Numbered from the stretch's first letter, positions 44,500-53,915 are shown. The stretch is DNA of 62,868 bases from Acidimicrobiaceae bacterium (GCA_003164095.1 PLRX01000155.1:1-62868); one strand, 5' to 3'. Program-made: numbers and translations. The notes: generated from the letters alone by a model not told the origin.

Positions 44500-44740
44500 A
44501 GACCGGCCGATGACGGTGGACGTGCCGACCGTCGGCCGGCACGTCGGGAGGCGAGGACGGGGCGGCCGGCAGGTTCGACCAGAAGTGGTCGGCGAAGGCA
44601 GTCTCGGGTGGCGGGTCCTGGGACTCGACTCCGTGATTACGTACCAGTGCCGTCGGGTTGCCCTGGGAGAACCATCGGGCCTCATGGAGACCGTAGGGGT
44701 CGACACACCAGTTCTGAGCTCTTCCTTGTGTGAAATCCAT
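44477..44740 (-). CDS. Small protein with WFS-x-G-x-PT motif
   Basis: An 87-residue open frame. Its N-terminal half, CVDPYGLHEARWFSQGNPTA followed by LVRNHG and ESQDPP, resembles short actinobacterial proteins that carry an RWFS-x-G-x-PTxLVRxG motif of unknown role. The C-terminal half is Pro/His/Arg-rich. Its end overlaps the LOG gene by 23 bp, tail to tail. The ATG at 44740 has only a close, weak GCAGGA ribosome site. Confidence 0.5.
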   Translation of the reverse strand: MDFTQGRAQNWCVDPYGLHEARWFSQGNPTALVRNHGVESQDPPPETAFADHFWSNLPAAPSSPPDVPADGRHVHRHRPVFSGRRVR

Positions 44741-44804
44741 TCCTGCAGTTTACCCTACGTTCACCTCCCGTTCATGCATGGGCCATCTTGGTAACCCTTT
44801 GGTC

Positions 44805-44836
44805 ATCTGTAGACGTCGGCCAACTTGTCTACAGAT
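44805..44836. promoter_or_regulatory. Perfect 10-bp inverted repeat, likely operator
   Basis: ATCTGTAGAC and GTCTACAGAT are perfect inverted arms with a 12-bp spacer, so arm centres are 22 bp (two helical turns) apart, typical for a dimeric DNA-binding protein. It lies 52 bp before the HD-GYP gene, in an AT-richer pocket that also holds a TATACCCT stretch at about 44854. It could equally regulate the small minus-strand gene. Confidence 0.6.
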
Positions 44837-44887
44837 AGGGCCGATATACCCTAGAGATACAGGACATTCAGCGACGATCCTTGGGTC

Positions 44888-47170
44888 ATGGCGGCAGGGC
44901 GGGCACTGGAGATCACGACGGCGGAGCACTCGGGGGGAGTCGGGCACTCGCCCCCTCCGGGTCCCCTTCTGCCACCTGACCGGGAGGTCGTCGACGCGCT
45001 CCTCGACCCGTGGATCCTGCTCCGGGCCGTGCGCGACGGCGACGGCGACATCGTCGACTTCGAGTACATGGACATGAACAGGCGGGCGGAGGAGTTCACC
45101 ACCGGCGCCCCCATCCGGCTCATCGGCAGGCGACTCGCCGAGCGGCGCCCCGAGCTCCGTTCGGCCGGGCTCGTGGCCCTGCTGGCCGACGTCGTCGACA
45201 CCGGTGATCCGCTGGTCCTCGACGAGCACCCCTACCCGTCAGGCGCCGGCGCGCCCGGACGTCGGTTCGACGTCCGGGCGTCCCTGGTGGGGACCAACGT
45301 GGCTCTGACCTGGCGCGACGCCACCGACCGCCATGAGCAGCACCAGCGCTTCGAGCTCCTGGTCAACAACGTCGCAGATGTGGTCCTGCTGTCGCGCGAC
45401 GCCATCCTGGAGTGGGTGTCCCCCAGTGTGTTCGCGCTGCTCGGCTGGACGCCCGAGGAAGTCATCGGCCGACTCGGGGACTTCCTCGTCCATCCGGGCG
45501 ACCGCAGCGAGCTCCGCCACGCCCGGGCCGGGCAGTCGATGACCCTCCGGATACGCGTCCTCCGCAAGGACGGTGGGTTCGTCTGGTGCGAGACACGGGC
45601 CCGCACCTTGCCCGACCCGGATGGCGCGGGCGGAGTCGGTGCCGTCGTCAGTCTGCGTGACATCTCCAAGCGCGTCCTGGTCGAGCAGGAGCGGGACGCC
45701 TCCGAGGCCCTGTACCGCCTGGTGGCGGAGAACGTGTCGGACGTCGTGTACACCTCGGACAGGTCCGGACGGTTCACCTGGGTGTCGCCGTCGATCGAGT
45801 CGGAACTCGGCTGGTCGGCGGACGAACTGGTCGGTCGGGCGACCGTTGACCTCCTGTTCGATCTCGACCACGCAGCGATGGTGGCGGCACGCACCGAGGT
45901 CTTCGCCGGTGACGGGGTCGTCCGGATCGACAGGCTGCGGGTCCGGCGCCGCGATGGCGACCAGCGGTGGATGACGTTGACCGCCCATGTCTCCGAGGGT
46001 CCCGACGGGGTCCCAATGGCCGTCGTGTCGCTGCGCGACGTCGAGGAGGAGATGTCCGAGCGCAGGGCGACGGACACGATGTCGGCAGCCAACGCCCTCG
46101 TGGCCGTGGCCGAGTACGAGCAGAGCCTGCTTCGCGACATCTGTCAGATGGCCGTCGAAGCAGGCGGCTACCGCTTCGCCTGGTACGGACGTCGCTCCTC
46201 CGCATCGACCGGCGACGCGCGTGTCGTGCCGGTGGCCAGCAGCACCGAGTTCGCCGACTACCTCGACGGCGTGGTGGTCTCGACCGGTGGCGGCCCCTAC
46301 GGGCGCGGCCCGACGGGCGTCGCCACACGGACGGGGCGGACCGCGGTCTCGAGCGACCTGGCGACCGATCCCGACTGGTCGCCGTGGAGCGAGCGGGCCC
46401 TGGCCAGGGGGTTCCGCTCGTCGGCCGGCGTCCCCGTCCTCGTCGACGGCGAGGTCGACGGGGTACTGGTCCTCTTCGCCGGCGAACCCGATGCCTTCGA
46501 CCCCCACAGCGTGGCGATCCTGGAGGACGTGGCGTCCACGCTCGGGAACGGGATCACCCGCCTGCGGGACCGCAAGGAACTACGCCACGCCTTCGTCAAC
46601 TCCATCGACCTGGTAGCGGCCGTCGTCGAGTCCCGTGACCCCTACACCGCAGGCCACCAGGCGCTGGTCGCCGAGCTGGCCCGCGCCATCGCCACCGAGA
46701 TGGGCGTAGACGAGCACCGCTTGAACGGCCTGACGTTCGCAGCCCGGATCCACGACGTCGGCAAGATCGGCGTACCCATCGACCTGCTGTGTCGACCCGG
46801 GCAGCTGGCCGACGAGGAGATGGCGGTCGTCCGCCGCCACGCCACGATGGGCTGGGAGATCGCTGGGCACTTCGACTGGCCGTGGCCCATCGCGAACATC
46901 ATCCACGAGCACCACGAGCACTTCGACGGCACCGGCTACCCCCAGGGCCTGGCCGGGACGGACATCCTGCTCGAGGCCCGGATCATCGCCGTCGCCGACA
47001 CGTACCAGGCCGTCGCCTCGCGCCGTCCCTACCGTGCCGCCCTCGGGACCGAGCGGGCCAGGGAGGTGGTGGAGTCGGGCAGCGGCACCGCGTACGACCC
47101 CGAGGTGGTGACCGCCTTCCTGCGGGTACTGGACGCGGGCTTCACCTTCTCTCCCACCGACGCCGACTGA
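44888..47170 (+). CDS. PAS-PAS-GAF-HD-GYP signalling protein
   Basis: A 760-residue predicted cyclic di-GMP phosphodiesterase. N-terminal region about 30-150 is a degenerate PAS-like unit, followed by two clear PAS domains (about 155-275 and 278-395), a GAF domain (about 400-560) and the HD-GYP domain (about 575-750). Metal and catalytic residues are intact: HD at 622-623 (IHDVGK) and GYP at 683-685 (HFDGTGYPQGL). No membrane helix, so it is cytoplasmic. It opposes the GGDEF enzyme at 4261. The inverted repeat at 44805-44836 is a likely control site. Confidence 0.9.
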   Translation: MAAGRALEITTAEHSGGVGHSPPPGPLLPPDREVVDALLDPWILLRAVRDGDGDIVDFEYMDMNRRAEEFTTGAPIRLIGRRLAERRPELRSAGLVALLADVVDTGDPLVLDEHPYPSGAGAPGRRFDVRASLVGTNVALTWRDATDRHEQHQRFELLVNNVADVVLLSRDAILEWVSPSVFALLGWTPEEVIGRLGDFLVHPGDRSELRHARAGQSMTLRIRVLRKDGGFVWCETRARTLPDPDGAGGVGAVVSLRDISKRVLVEQERDASEALYRLVAENVSDVVYTSDRSGRFTWVSPSIESELGWSADELVGRATVDLLFDLDHAAMVAARTEVFAGDGVVRIDRLRVRRRDGDQRWMTLTAHVSEGPDGVPMAVVSLRDVEEEMSERRATDTMSAANALVAVAEYEQSLLRDICQMAVEAGGYRFAWYGRRSSASTGDARVVPVASSTEFADYLDGVVVSTGGGPYGRGPTGVATRTGRTAVSSDLATDPDWSPWSERALARGFRSSAGVPVLVDGEVDGVLVLFAGEPDAFDPHSVAILEDVASTLGNGITRLRDRKELRHAFVNSIDLVAAVVESRDPYTAGHQALVAELARAIATEMGVDEHRLNGLTFAARIHDVGKIGVPIDLLCRPGQLADEEMAVVRRHATMGWEIAGHFDWPWPIANIIHEHHEHFDGTGYPQGLAGTDILLEARIIAVADTYQAVASRRPYRAALGTERAREVVESGSGTAYDPEVVTAFLRVLDAGFTFSPTDAD

Positions 47171-47236
47171 CCGACGCAGCCGCTCCCCACCCGTGACCGA
47201 TGTAGGTTCACGGTCGAGCGCGAGCGGAGGCAGGGC

Positions 47237-47560
47237 ATGGATCGGACGGACGGACGTCGCCGGTGGCGACGGATGGGCCTGGCGGTGGCACTGGCGACTG
47301 TCGTGGCAGAGGCGCTGATGCTGCGCCGCCGCGGCTACGGACTGGCCGGAGACGTCGTCGTCCGCTGTCGGCGGGGCCACCTGTTCACCACACTCTGGGT
47401 GCCGGGGGTGTCGCTGACCTCGCTCCGACTCGGCTGGTGGCGGTACCAGTTCTGCCCCGTCGGCCGGCACTGGTCAGTGGTGACGCCGGCGCGAGCCGAC
47501 GACCTCACCCCGGACGAGCGGGCCACCGCCCGGACGGTGCACGACCTCGCACTTCCGTGA
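47237..47560 (+). CDS. Small membrane-anchored CxxGH/CPxGxHW protein
   Basis: A 107-residue protein with a basic start, one membrane helix (about 14-30) and a compact domain with VRCRRGHLF and, about 38 residues on, FCPVGRHW. The Cys-His pairs suggest a zinc or metal site. The family is known to me only as actinobacterial hypotheticals. GGAGG precedes the ATG. Its stop overlaps the next gene (GTGA), so the two form a unit. Confidence 0.65.
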   Translation: MDRTDGRRRWRRMGLAVALATVVAEALMLRRRGYGLAGDVVVRCRRGHLFTTLWVPGVSLTSLRLGWWRYQFCPVGRHWSVVTPARADDLTPDERATARTVHDLALP

Positions 47561-48441
47561 TCCACGACCCCCGATGGACTCTGCCCGAGGGCTGGGACGC
47601 CGTCGCCGGACGGGGCTTCGGGCCGTTCACCATCCAACTCACGCTCGTCGGGAGGGACGGCATGCGAGCGGTGTGGGACTCGCGCCACCACCGCAAACGT
47701 GCCACGTCGCCGGACGAGTCCACGTGGTGGGCCCCCGGCGCGCTCGGCTGGTGGATGGCCGTCCTGTTCGCCATCGGCTCAGCGTGCTTCGCGGCTGCCG
47801 CCCTTCCGGCACTGGCGGACGCCATCGGGCCGACCACCGACAATGCCCTCTACTTCGTCGGCTCGGTCTTCTTCACCACCGCGGGCCTGCTGCAGTATGC
47901 GCAGGTGGTAGGGGCCGACGACCGGTCACTCCGCGGGGCCCGCGCCCGGCTCCGGCGCCTGGCCACCTGCTCCCCCCACCGGATCGACTGGCTGGCCGCC
48001 GCCGTCCAGACGCTCGGGACCCTGTTCTTCAACATCAGCACCGGTCACGCCCTGACGGTGTCGGCCACCAGCGCCGACGCGCTCAACCACGCCATCTGGC
48101 GGCCCGATGTGTTCGGCTCGTTCTGCTTCCTCGTCTCGAGCTACCTGTCCTATGCCGAGGTCTGCCACGGTGCGGCCCGCTGGATGCCCCGGGACCTGTC
48201 GTGGTGGATCGTGGTGGCCAACCTGGTGGGCTCGATCGCCTTCGGCGTCTCAGCGGTGGCCGCTGAGTACGTCGGCACCGGCACGCTCCGGTCTGCCTCG
48301 TGGACGACCACCGGGACCTTCGTGGGCGGCGTCTTCTTCTTCGGCGCCTCGATACTGCTGCTGCCTGAACGCACCCAGGGCCACGACACGGCCGAGGACC
48401 TGGCCGCCGAGATGCTGCCCGCACGTCCGGCGGCCGCCTGA
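47557..48441 (+). CDS. Membrane protein of three repeated two-helix units
   Basis: A 294-residue protein with a 60-residue soluble N-terminus and six helices arranged as three pairs. Each pair carries a similar pattern, a helix, a short loop, then FxxGSxxF(F/C)xx: NALYFVGSVFFTTAG, DVFGSFCFLVSS and TTTGTFVGGVFFFG. The pattern resembles YrhK-like domains. Transport or signalling role unknown. GTG start overlaps the preceding gene. Confidence 0.7.
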   Translation: MIHDPRWTLPEGWDAVAGRGFGPFTIQLTLVGRDGMRAVWDSRHHRKRATSPDESTWWAPGALGWWMAVLFAIGSACFAAAALPALADAIGPTTDNALYFVGSVFFTTAGLLQYAQVVGADDRSLRGARARLRRLATCSPHRIDWLAAAVQTLGTLFFNISTGHALTVSATSADALNHAIWRPDVFGSFCFLVSSYLSYAEVCHGAARWMPRDLSWWIVVANLVGSIAFGVSAVAAEYVGTGTLRSASWTTTGTFVGGVFFFGASILLLPERTQGHDTAEDLAAEMLPARPAAA

Positions 48442-48636
48442 GGCCCCGTCGTGCCATCAGCCTCATCGGCCGGGTCCGGGAGTCGATGTCGCACGCCCGA
48501 CCCGCACCGTCGGCCCGGCGTCCCTCAAGCACGTGCCACGTGGTGCCGATGGCTACACACGGCACTGCCTGATCGGTGCGCGGCCGCGCTGGCCGACATG
48601 TAACGATCGGGCCCTCCGGACGATGGGTGGAGCGAC

Positions 48637-49188
48637 GTGGACGATACCGTCGAACAGGATGGTGAGGTCGGGCGCCTGCGCGCCGGAGACCCCCTGTCCT
48701 GGGAGGCGCTCTACCGACGGATGTACCCATCGATGCTCGCCTATGCCAGACGCAGGGTCGCGACGAGGGAGGAGGCGCAGGACGCCGTCTCCGAGGCCAT
48801 GACGCGCACCGTGGCCGGCATCGACCGCCTGGGCGTCACCGGTGCGAGTCCCGAGTCCTGGCTGTTCGGCGTGCTGCGCCACGTCGTACTCGACCGGCAA
48901 CGCACCTCCTACCGCCGTCGTGAGCTCCCGGCCCGTCGCGAGATCGACGGCGCCGACCCCCTCGAATCGGTGGTGCTCGGCGAGGAGCAGGACGCCGTCA
49001 GGTCAGCCTTCGCCCGGCTGTCCGAGCGGGACCGAGAGCTCCTCGAGCTCCGGGTGGTGGCCGGCCTGAGCGCCGAGGAGGTGGCCTCGGTGCTGGACAT
49101 GCGCCCCGGGGCGGTCCGCACCGCGCAGTCCCGGGCGCTCGAGCGCCTGCGGGGCCTGCTGCTCCAGGTCGAGGAGGTGGGGTCGTGA
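48637..49188 (+). CDS. ECF sigma factor (sigma-70 family)
   Basis: A 183-residue extracytoplasmic-function sigma factor. Region 2 (about 20-85) has SWEALYRRMYPSMLAYARRR and EAMTRTVAGI; region 4 (about 125-175) has LSERDRELLELRVVAGLSAE with the helix-turn-helix EEVASVLDMRPGAVRTAQSR. No extra domain. GTG start. Its stop overlaps the next gene by 4 bp (GTGA), and that gene encodes a membrane protein with a cytoplasmic end, as in sigma/anti-sigma pairs. Confidence 0.9.
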   Translation: MDDTVEQDGEVGRLRAGDPLSWEALYRRMYPSMLAYARRRVATREEAQDAVSEAMTRTVAGIDRLGVTGASPESWLFGVLRHVVLDRQRTSYRRRELPARREIDGADPLESVVLGEEQDAVRSAFARLSERDRELLELRVVAGLSAEEVASVLDMRPGAVRTAQSRALERLRGLLLQVEEVGS

Positions 49189-50189
49189 CCGACCTGCTCG
49201 ACGAGGCCACCCTGTTCGCGGCCCTGGCCGAGTCCCTGGAACCGGAGTCGGCTGCCCCGGATGCGGCTGCCATCGAGGCGCTGCACCGGGCACTGGAACG
49301 ACGAGCAGGAGATGCCGTGGCCGCAGCCACGGGCAGCGACGATGCCGGCAGCGGCCCTCTGGCCCCGGTGGTCCCGCTGACATCGACCGGTCGGTGGGGC
49401 CAGCGGGGCGGACCGTTGCACCGCCTGCGTCACCCGGTGGCGGCCGCCGTGGCCGTGGCCGTGCTGGCGACGAGCGGGGTGGCCGCTGCCGCCGTGGCCA
49501 CCGACCACCTACCGGGTCCCACCCGGGCCGTGGCCTACGACCTCGGTCTGCCCGTCACATCGCCCGCCCTTGCGGCAACCCGGGAAACGCTCGCCGAGCT
49601 GCAGGCCGCGCTCGCCACGGGTGACGTCGTACGGACCCGGAGCTCAGCTGATCTGCTGCGCGCCGAACTGGCCGCCCTGTCGCCGTCCGACCGGGCATCG
49701 ATCCAGGCGTCGGCGGCCGGAACGCTCGCACGGGCCGACGCCCTCGTCCCGACGGCGGCCGGAGCGACCGGGGTCGCCACCGGATCCGCTGCGACCGACT
49801 CCGGCGGCGCCACCCCTGCGGCAGGTGGCGACGGCGCGTCGGGCAACTCGTCGAGCGGCGGCCCTGACGGTGGCGGCGCCGGTGCTGCGCCCGGGGCCGC
49901 CGGCGCGGGGTCGGGCCCCGTCGGCGGCACCACGGCGACCACGGTCCCCCGGTCCGACGACGGATCGACGGGCACGGCCCCGGGATCGGACGACGGTGGT
50001 TCGGACGGTGGCGGCTCGGACGACGGGTCAGGTAGCACCACGACCACGACGTCGCCCGGCGCTACCACGACCACGACCCGGCCGGACCGCTCGGACGACG
50101 GCGGTTCGGACGACGGCGGTTCGGACGACGGGTCCGGATCGACCGACGACGCCGTCGTGTCGACCACCACGACCCTTCCCGGCGCCTGA
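49185..50189 (+). CDS. Membrane-anchored partner of the ECF sigma factor
   Basis: A 334-residue protein, coupled to the sigma gene. The first 80 residues are cytoplasmic, with helices (LDEATLFAALAESLEPE, IEALHRALERRAG) that could hold the sigma factor, though no zinc-binding HxxxCxxC is present. One membrane helix lies at about 84-105. Outside follow a helical region (about 125-190, ETLAELQAALATG) and a disordered tail of Gly/Ser/Thr/Asp with SDDGG repeats. Predicted anti-sigma by position; its ligand is unknown. Confidence 0.7.
   Translation: MTDLLDEATLFAALAESLEPESAAPDAAAIEALHRALERRAGDAVAAATGSDDAGSGPLAPVVPLTSTGRWGQRGGPLHRLRHPVAAAVAVAVLATSGVAAAAVATDHLPGPTRAVAYDLGLPVTSPALAATRETLAELQAALATGDVVRTRSSADLLRAELAALSPSDRASIQASAAGTLARADALVPTAAGATGVATGSAATDSGGATPAAGGDGASGNSSSGGPDGGGAGAAPGAAGAGSGPVGGTTATTVPRSDDGSTGTAPGSDDGGSDGGGSDDGSGSTTTTTSPGATTTTTRPDRSDDGGSDDGGSDDGSGSTDDAVVSTTTTLPGA
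50091..50135 (+). repeat. 15-bp tandem repeat encoding SDDGG
   Basis: TCGGACGACGGCGGT occurs twice in tandem (50091-50105, 50106-50120), followed by a variant copy, in the tail of the membrane protein. The same peptide motif ends the exported protein at 53916. Confidence 0.8.
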
Positions 50190-50196
50190 CCCACTT

Positions 50197-50217
50197 CCCG
50201 GTCGGCTACCGGCCGGG
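50197..50217. terminator. Bidirectional hairpin terminator
   Basis: A 9-bp stem (CCCGGTCGG / CCGGCCGGG, one T-G wobble) with loop CTA lies in the 30 bp between two converging genes. Strong GC stem without a T-tract. Confidence 0.55.
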
Positions 50218-50219
50218 CC

Positions 50220-51380
50220 TCAGTGGGACAGCGCGACGAGCGCCAGTGCCATCGCAAGCGGTGCGGACACCAGGCCGAGGAGCACCGCCCGCCTCGTAGG
50301 GGGGTGCACGCCCGCGGCACGGGCCGTCCGCCACCACAGCACCCAGGCGAGTGAGCCGGTGACGAAGAGGTTGGGACCGACGTCGAGCCCCACCAGGAGC
50401 GCGAACGGGTGGGGCGGCGTTCGCGCCGCCAACAGCGACGCAGCCGGGAGGTTGTTGACCAGCACGCTCGTCGCTGCGGCAACGAGCGTCGTGCCCGGCG
50501 CGTCCAGGTGGCCGAGGAGGGTCGAGGGACCCGACCAGGTGCGTCCGAGCGTGCCGAGGGCGACGGCCGTCCCGAACAGGGCGACCAGTACCGGGACGCC
50601 GAGGACCCGGCCGACCTCACCCGTCCCCACGCGTCCTCTCACGAGTCGCATCCCGGCCGCGGCTGCGCCGATGGCAATGACCGGCAGGGCCGGGTCCCGC
50701 AGCACGAGCACCGCCACCGTGGTGGCCACCACCGCCACGGCGCCGACCCCGACGACGACCGGAGGACCGGCGGCGGTGTCCGGCACGGGTACACCGGACG
50801 GGGTGCGGGCGCAGGCCACGACCAGGACGGTCACCGTCACCACGAGCACCCAGGGGAGCGCGGTCCTGGCGAGGAACTGACCGCCGGTCAGGTCCAGGTG
50901 GCCGAGGACCAACAAGTTGGTCAGGTTGGATCCGGGCAGCAGCAGGCTCGCCGCATTGGCCACCAGGATGCAGGCCACGACGAGCGGCCCGTCGCCCGTG
51001 CCGGACCGGCGCGCCGCATGGACGAGCACCGGGGTCAGGAAGACCACAGCGGTGTCGAGGTTCAACACGGCGGTGACCACGGCGACGGTCAGGCAACCGC
51101 CGATGTACAGCGACCGGGCACCCGGTGCCCGGTCGGCCAGGACCCGCCCGGCCCAGGCGAAGAGCCCGTCCCCGTCCGCCACCAGGCCGACCAGGAGCAA
51201 CCCGGTGACCAGGACGAACGGCGGCCACACCTGGGCGGTGGCGGCACGGGCGGCGTGCGGCGCTGCCGAGACCGCAGCGACGAGGGCGACGGCACCCACC
51301 ACCGCGGTCGGCCACCTGTCCAGCCGCTCGAATGGCGACGGACCCCCGGGAGCGTGCAACTGCACCTCAGGGGTCTCCAT
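50220..51380 (-). CDS. ArsB/NhaD-type ion transporter-like permease
   Basis: A 386-residue membrane protein with about ten helices, of the ion transporter superfamily that includes ArsB. Paired family loops are LLLPGSNLTNLLVL in the first half and SVLVNNLPAASLL with LDVGPNLFVTGSLAWVLW in the second, matching the ArsB GxNL and NNLP/GPNL signatures. Export of arsenite or antimonite is possible, but no arsR, arsC or arsA is nearby. An organic anion or Na+ role cannot be excluded. Confidence 0.8.
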   Translation of the reverse strand: METPEVQLHAPGGPSPFERLDRWPTAVVGAVALVAAVSAAPHAARAATAQVWPPFVLVTGLLLVGLVADGDGLFAWAGRVLADRAPGARSLYIGGCLTVAVVTAVLNLDTAVVFLTPVLVHAARRSGTGDGPLVVACILVANAASLLLPGSNLTNLLVLGHLDLTGGQFLARTALPWVLVVTVTVLVVACARTPSGVPVPDTAAGPPVVVGVGAVAVVATTVAVLVLRDPALPVIAIGAAAAGMRLVRGRVGTGEVGRVLGVPVLVALFGTAVALGTLGRTWSGPSTLLGHLDAPGTTLVAAATSVLVNNLPAASLLAARTPPHPFALLVGLDVGPNLFVTGSLAWVLWWRTARAAGVHPPTRRAVLLGLVSAPLAMALALVALSH

Positions 51381-51443
51381 CGTCGGGGAGCCTACCCACC
51401 GACCGCCCCGGGAACCGGCGGCTGCCCACGGGACGACCGTCCC

Positions 51444-51746
51444 TCAGTCGAGCGTCGACACGAACCGGTAGGTCCAGCCGTGGACGGGTCCATCGTCGTC
51501 CAGCACGTAGACGCCACCACGCTCCCGGATCTCGAGCCGGGGCGGGAAGGTCTCGAGCTGCACCCGGGAGGGTCCGTCCATGCACCGGATCATCAGCTGC
51601 CGGCCGGGCCGGACAGCGTCCTCGCCCAACACGTCGCGATACCACCCGACCGAGTGACGGGGACCGTCGTCCGCGTCCACAGGACTGCCGGAATGCGGCG
51701 GGCGGGACGTCACCGGGACCGGCTCCGGTCCGACCGTCGGGACCAC
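51444..51746 (-). CDS. Small hypothetical protein
   Basis: A 100-residue protein. The C-terminal 70 residues read as a compact beta-rich fold ([40 protein letters not shown]). The first 30 are Pro-rich and may not be translated. GTG 51746 abuts the stop of the upstream gene, so it is the last gene of the ligase operon. Confidence 0.5.
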   Translation of the reverse strand: MVPTVGPEPVPVTSRPPHSGSPVDADDGPRHSVGWYRDVLGEDAVRPGRQLMIRCMDGPSRVQLETFPPRLEIRERGGVYVLDDDGPVHGWTYRFVSTLD

Positions 51747-51977
51747 TCAGGGGCCCTCGTCGAACCCGGCGGACGCCGTCCCGCCCACCAGGGTGGCCGC
51801 CTTCTCCACTGCCCGGCGGGCACGGGTGATGCGCTTCTCCTCGGCGACCAGGCCCGGGTCGGGCTCGCCGCCGGCCCGCAGGATGTCGGCGGTCTGTCGG
51901 AGCCGGTCGAGCGCGGCGTCGGCCAGGTCCTCGGCGATCGCCGCGAGTCGTCCGGCCAGCTCGTCGAGGTCCGGCAC
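51747..51977 (-). CDS. Small helical protein
   Basis: A 76-residue protein, almost all amphipathic helix ([40 protein letters not shown]). GTG 51977 lies one base after the acyl-CoA ligase stop, which implies coupling. Function unknown. Confidence 0.55.
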   Translation of the reverse strand: MPDLDELAGRLAAIAEDLADAALDRLRQTADILRAGGEPDPGLVAEEKRITRARRAVEKAATLVGGTASAGFDEGP

Positions 51978-51978
51978 C

Positions 51979-53613
51979 TCAGCTGCCGGAGGTGACGTCG
52001 ACCACGATGACCTCGAGACCGCCCTCGGCGTGGCGCGCACGGAGCACCTTCTTGTCGAACTTGCCCACGCTGGTCTTGGGGACCTCCTCGATGATCGCCC
52101 ACCGCTCGGGCAGCCACCACTTCGACACCCGGGGGGTCAGGAATTCGAGCAGGTCGTCGGGCGAGAGGTCGACCCCGTCCTCGATCACGACGGCGACCAG
52201 TGGCCGCTCGCTCCAGCGCTCGTCGGGTACGGCGATCACGGCTGCCTCGACCACGCCGGGATGGGCCATCACCTCGTTCTCGAGCTCGACCGAGGAGATC
52301 CACTCCCCGCCCGACTTGATGACGTCCTTGCTCCGGTCGCTGATCTGCATGTAGCCCAGCGGGTCGAGTGACCCGATGTCGCCGGTCCGCAGCCAGCCGT
52401 CATGGAAACGGTCGGGTGACGGGTCGCCGTAGTAGGACCCGGTGATCCAGGGACCGCGCACCTCGAACTCTCCCACCGCGTCGCCGTCGTTGGGCAGGAC
52501 GCTGCCGTCCTCGGAGCAGATCCGCACTTCGACCCCGGGCACGATGCGGCCGGTCTTGGCCCGCCACTCGATCTCCTCGTCCGGTGCCGCCTGACGGGGC
52601 GGCGTGGCCAGCGCGCACAAGGGGCTGGTCTCGGTCATGCCCCAGCCCTGGACCATCTGGACGCCGAGCTCGTCGCGGAAGCGCTCGATGAGCTGACGCG
52701 GGACGGCCGCTCCCCCGGCGGTGATCATCCGCAGGCAGGACAGGTCGACGGGGTTGGTCTGCGAGTAGCGGAGCAGGTCGCTCCAGATGGTGGGCACGCC
52801 GGCCGAGAGGCTCGGACGAAACCGGTTGATGATGGCGGAGAGCGGTGCGGCCTGGAGGAACTGCTGGGGCATGATCAGGTCGGCACCGGTCATGAACCCG
52901 CCGTAGGGAGTGCCCCAGGCGTTGGCGTGGAACATGGGGACGATGGACAGCACGCTGTCCCGCTCGCTGATCCCGAGCGAACTGCCCGACGTGATGGCCA
53001 TGGTGTGCAGGAAGGTCGACCGGTGGCTGTAGACCACGCCCTTGGGGTTACCGGTCGTGCCGGACGTGTAGCACATGGCCGCGGCCTGTCGTTCGTCGAG
53101 CCGGGGCCAGTCGTAGCCGGGCTCCTCGGCTGCAAGGAGCTCCTCGTAGTCGAGCGTCGAGCCGAGGGCCGACGTGTCACCGTCCCCGACCGTGATGATG
53201 TGGCGGACCGTGGGGATCTGGTCACGCACCCGGGCCAGTAGGCCTGCGATCGAGGAGTCGCAGATGATGACCTGGTCCTCGGCGTGGTTGATCACGTACG
53301 CGAGCTGCTCGGGGAACAACCGGAGGTTCAGCGTGTGGAGGACAGCGCCCATGGCCGGGACGGCGAGGTAGGCCTCGAGGTGGGTCTGGTTGTTCCAGAG
53401 GAAGGTGCCCACGCGGTCCGAGTCTCCGATGCCCAGGCGACCCAGGGCCTTGGCCAGCTGCTCCGAGCGTCGGGCGACATCGGCGAAGGAGGCCTCCACG
53501 GACTCGGCACCGGGTCCGGTGATGGTGACCACCCGGCTGGCGCCGTAGACCTGTTGGCCGTGGCGAAGGATGCCGCTGATCAGGAGCGGCCCGTCCTGCA
53601 TGGTGCTGAGCAT
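51979..53613 (-). CDS. Fatty acid-CoA ligase / AMP-binding enzyme
   Basis: A 544-residue adenylate-forming ligase activating a carboxylic acid, probably a medium or long fatty acid, to its CoA ester. AMP-binding loop [16 protein letters not shown], core motif [14 protein letters not shown]-type [20 protein letters not shown], and the C-terminal catalytic Lys in [14 protein letters not shown] 53613 follows GGGAGGAAG. Leads a three-gene minus-strand operon with two small genes. Confidence 0.92.
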   Translation of the reverse strand: MLSTMQDGPLLISGILRHGQQVYGASRVVTITGPGAESVEASFADVARRSEQLAKALGRLGIGDSDRVGTFLWNNQTHLEAYLAVPAMGAVLHTLNLRLFPEQLAYVINHAEDQVIICDSSIAGLLARVRDQIPTVRHIITVGDGDTSALGSTLDYEELLAAEEPGYDWPRLDERQAAAMCYTSGTTGNPKGVVYSHRSTFLHTMAITSGSSLGISERDSVLSIVPMFHANAWGTPYGGFMTGADLIMPQQFLQAAPLSAIINRFRPSLSAGVPTIWSDLLRYSQTNPVDLSCLRMITAGGAAVPRQLIERFRDELGVQMVQGWGMTETSPLCALATPPRQAAPDEEIEWRAKTGRIVPGVEVRICSEDGSVLPNDGDAVGEFEVRGPWITGSYYGDPSPDRFHDGWLRTGDIGSLDPLGYMQISDRSKDVIKSGGEWISSVELENEVMAHPGVVEAAVIAVPDERWSERPLVAVVIEDGVDLSPDDLLEFLTPRVSKWWLPERWAIIEEVPKTSVGKFDKKVLRARHAEGGLEVIVVDVTSGS

Positions 53614-53915
53614 GGTGCTTCCTCCCCGTCCGCCGCACGGGACGGACGAACGAGTGTACCGACCGGTGGGCCGACGACCCCGCCCCGGGGCCACCGTGAG
53701 CATCCACCACGGTTGCAACCGGTCGCGGGGTGTGACGCGGGCGGGCCGGAGGCGATGTAGGGGATGCAGACCATGCCGCCGGGCGTCTCTCCGCCCGGCA
53801 GAGAGGGGACACCACCGACCATGGACATCCGATCTCGACGCCCCTATAGATCACTCCGCGTGGTTGCCTACCCACTCTGGGTGCCCTTCGACCGAGCACG
53901 AAAGCTGGTGTCGGC
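53614..53915. other. Intergenic region before the flavin/heme operon
   Basis: 302 bp between the ligase start and the first exported protein, facing apart. It contains one good sigma-70-like promoter (53822-53850) and no recognisable gene or RNA. Confidence 0.5.
53822..53850 (+). promoter_or_regulatory. Sigma-70-like promoter for the flavin/heme operon
   Basis: TGGACA (53822-53827) and TATAGA (53845-53850) are separated by exactly 17 bp, giving a near-consensus -35 and a fair -10. They lie 66 bp before the first ATG of the operon. Confidence 0.5.

Noticed and set aside
48530-48542. Two CACGTG hexamers one base apart before the ECF sigma gene
   Set aside because: The whole is not symmetric and CACGTG is frequent in GC-rich DNA; too weak to call an operator.
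50220-51380. Arsenic resistance operon
   Set aside because: Only a permease is present; arsR, arsC and arsA are absent, so the substrate stays open.
4066-53890. CCACTCTGGGTGC shared upstream of the GGDEF gene (about 4080) and of the flavin/heme operon (about 53872)
   Set aside because: A 13-bp match is expected by chance in a sequence this long, and positions relative to the starts differ.
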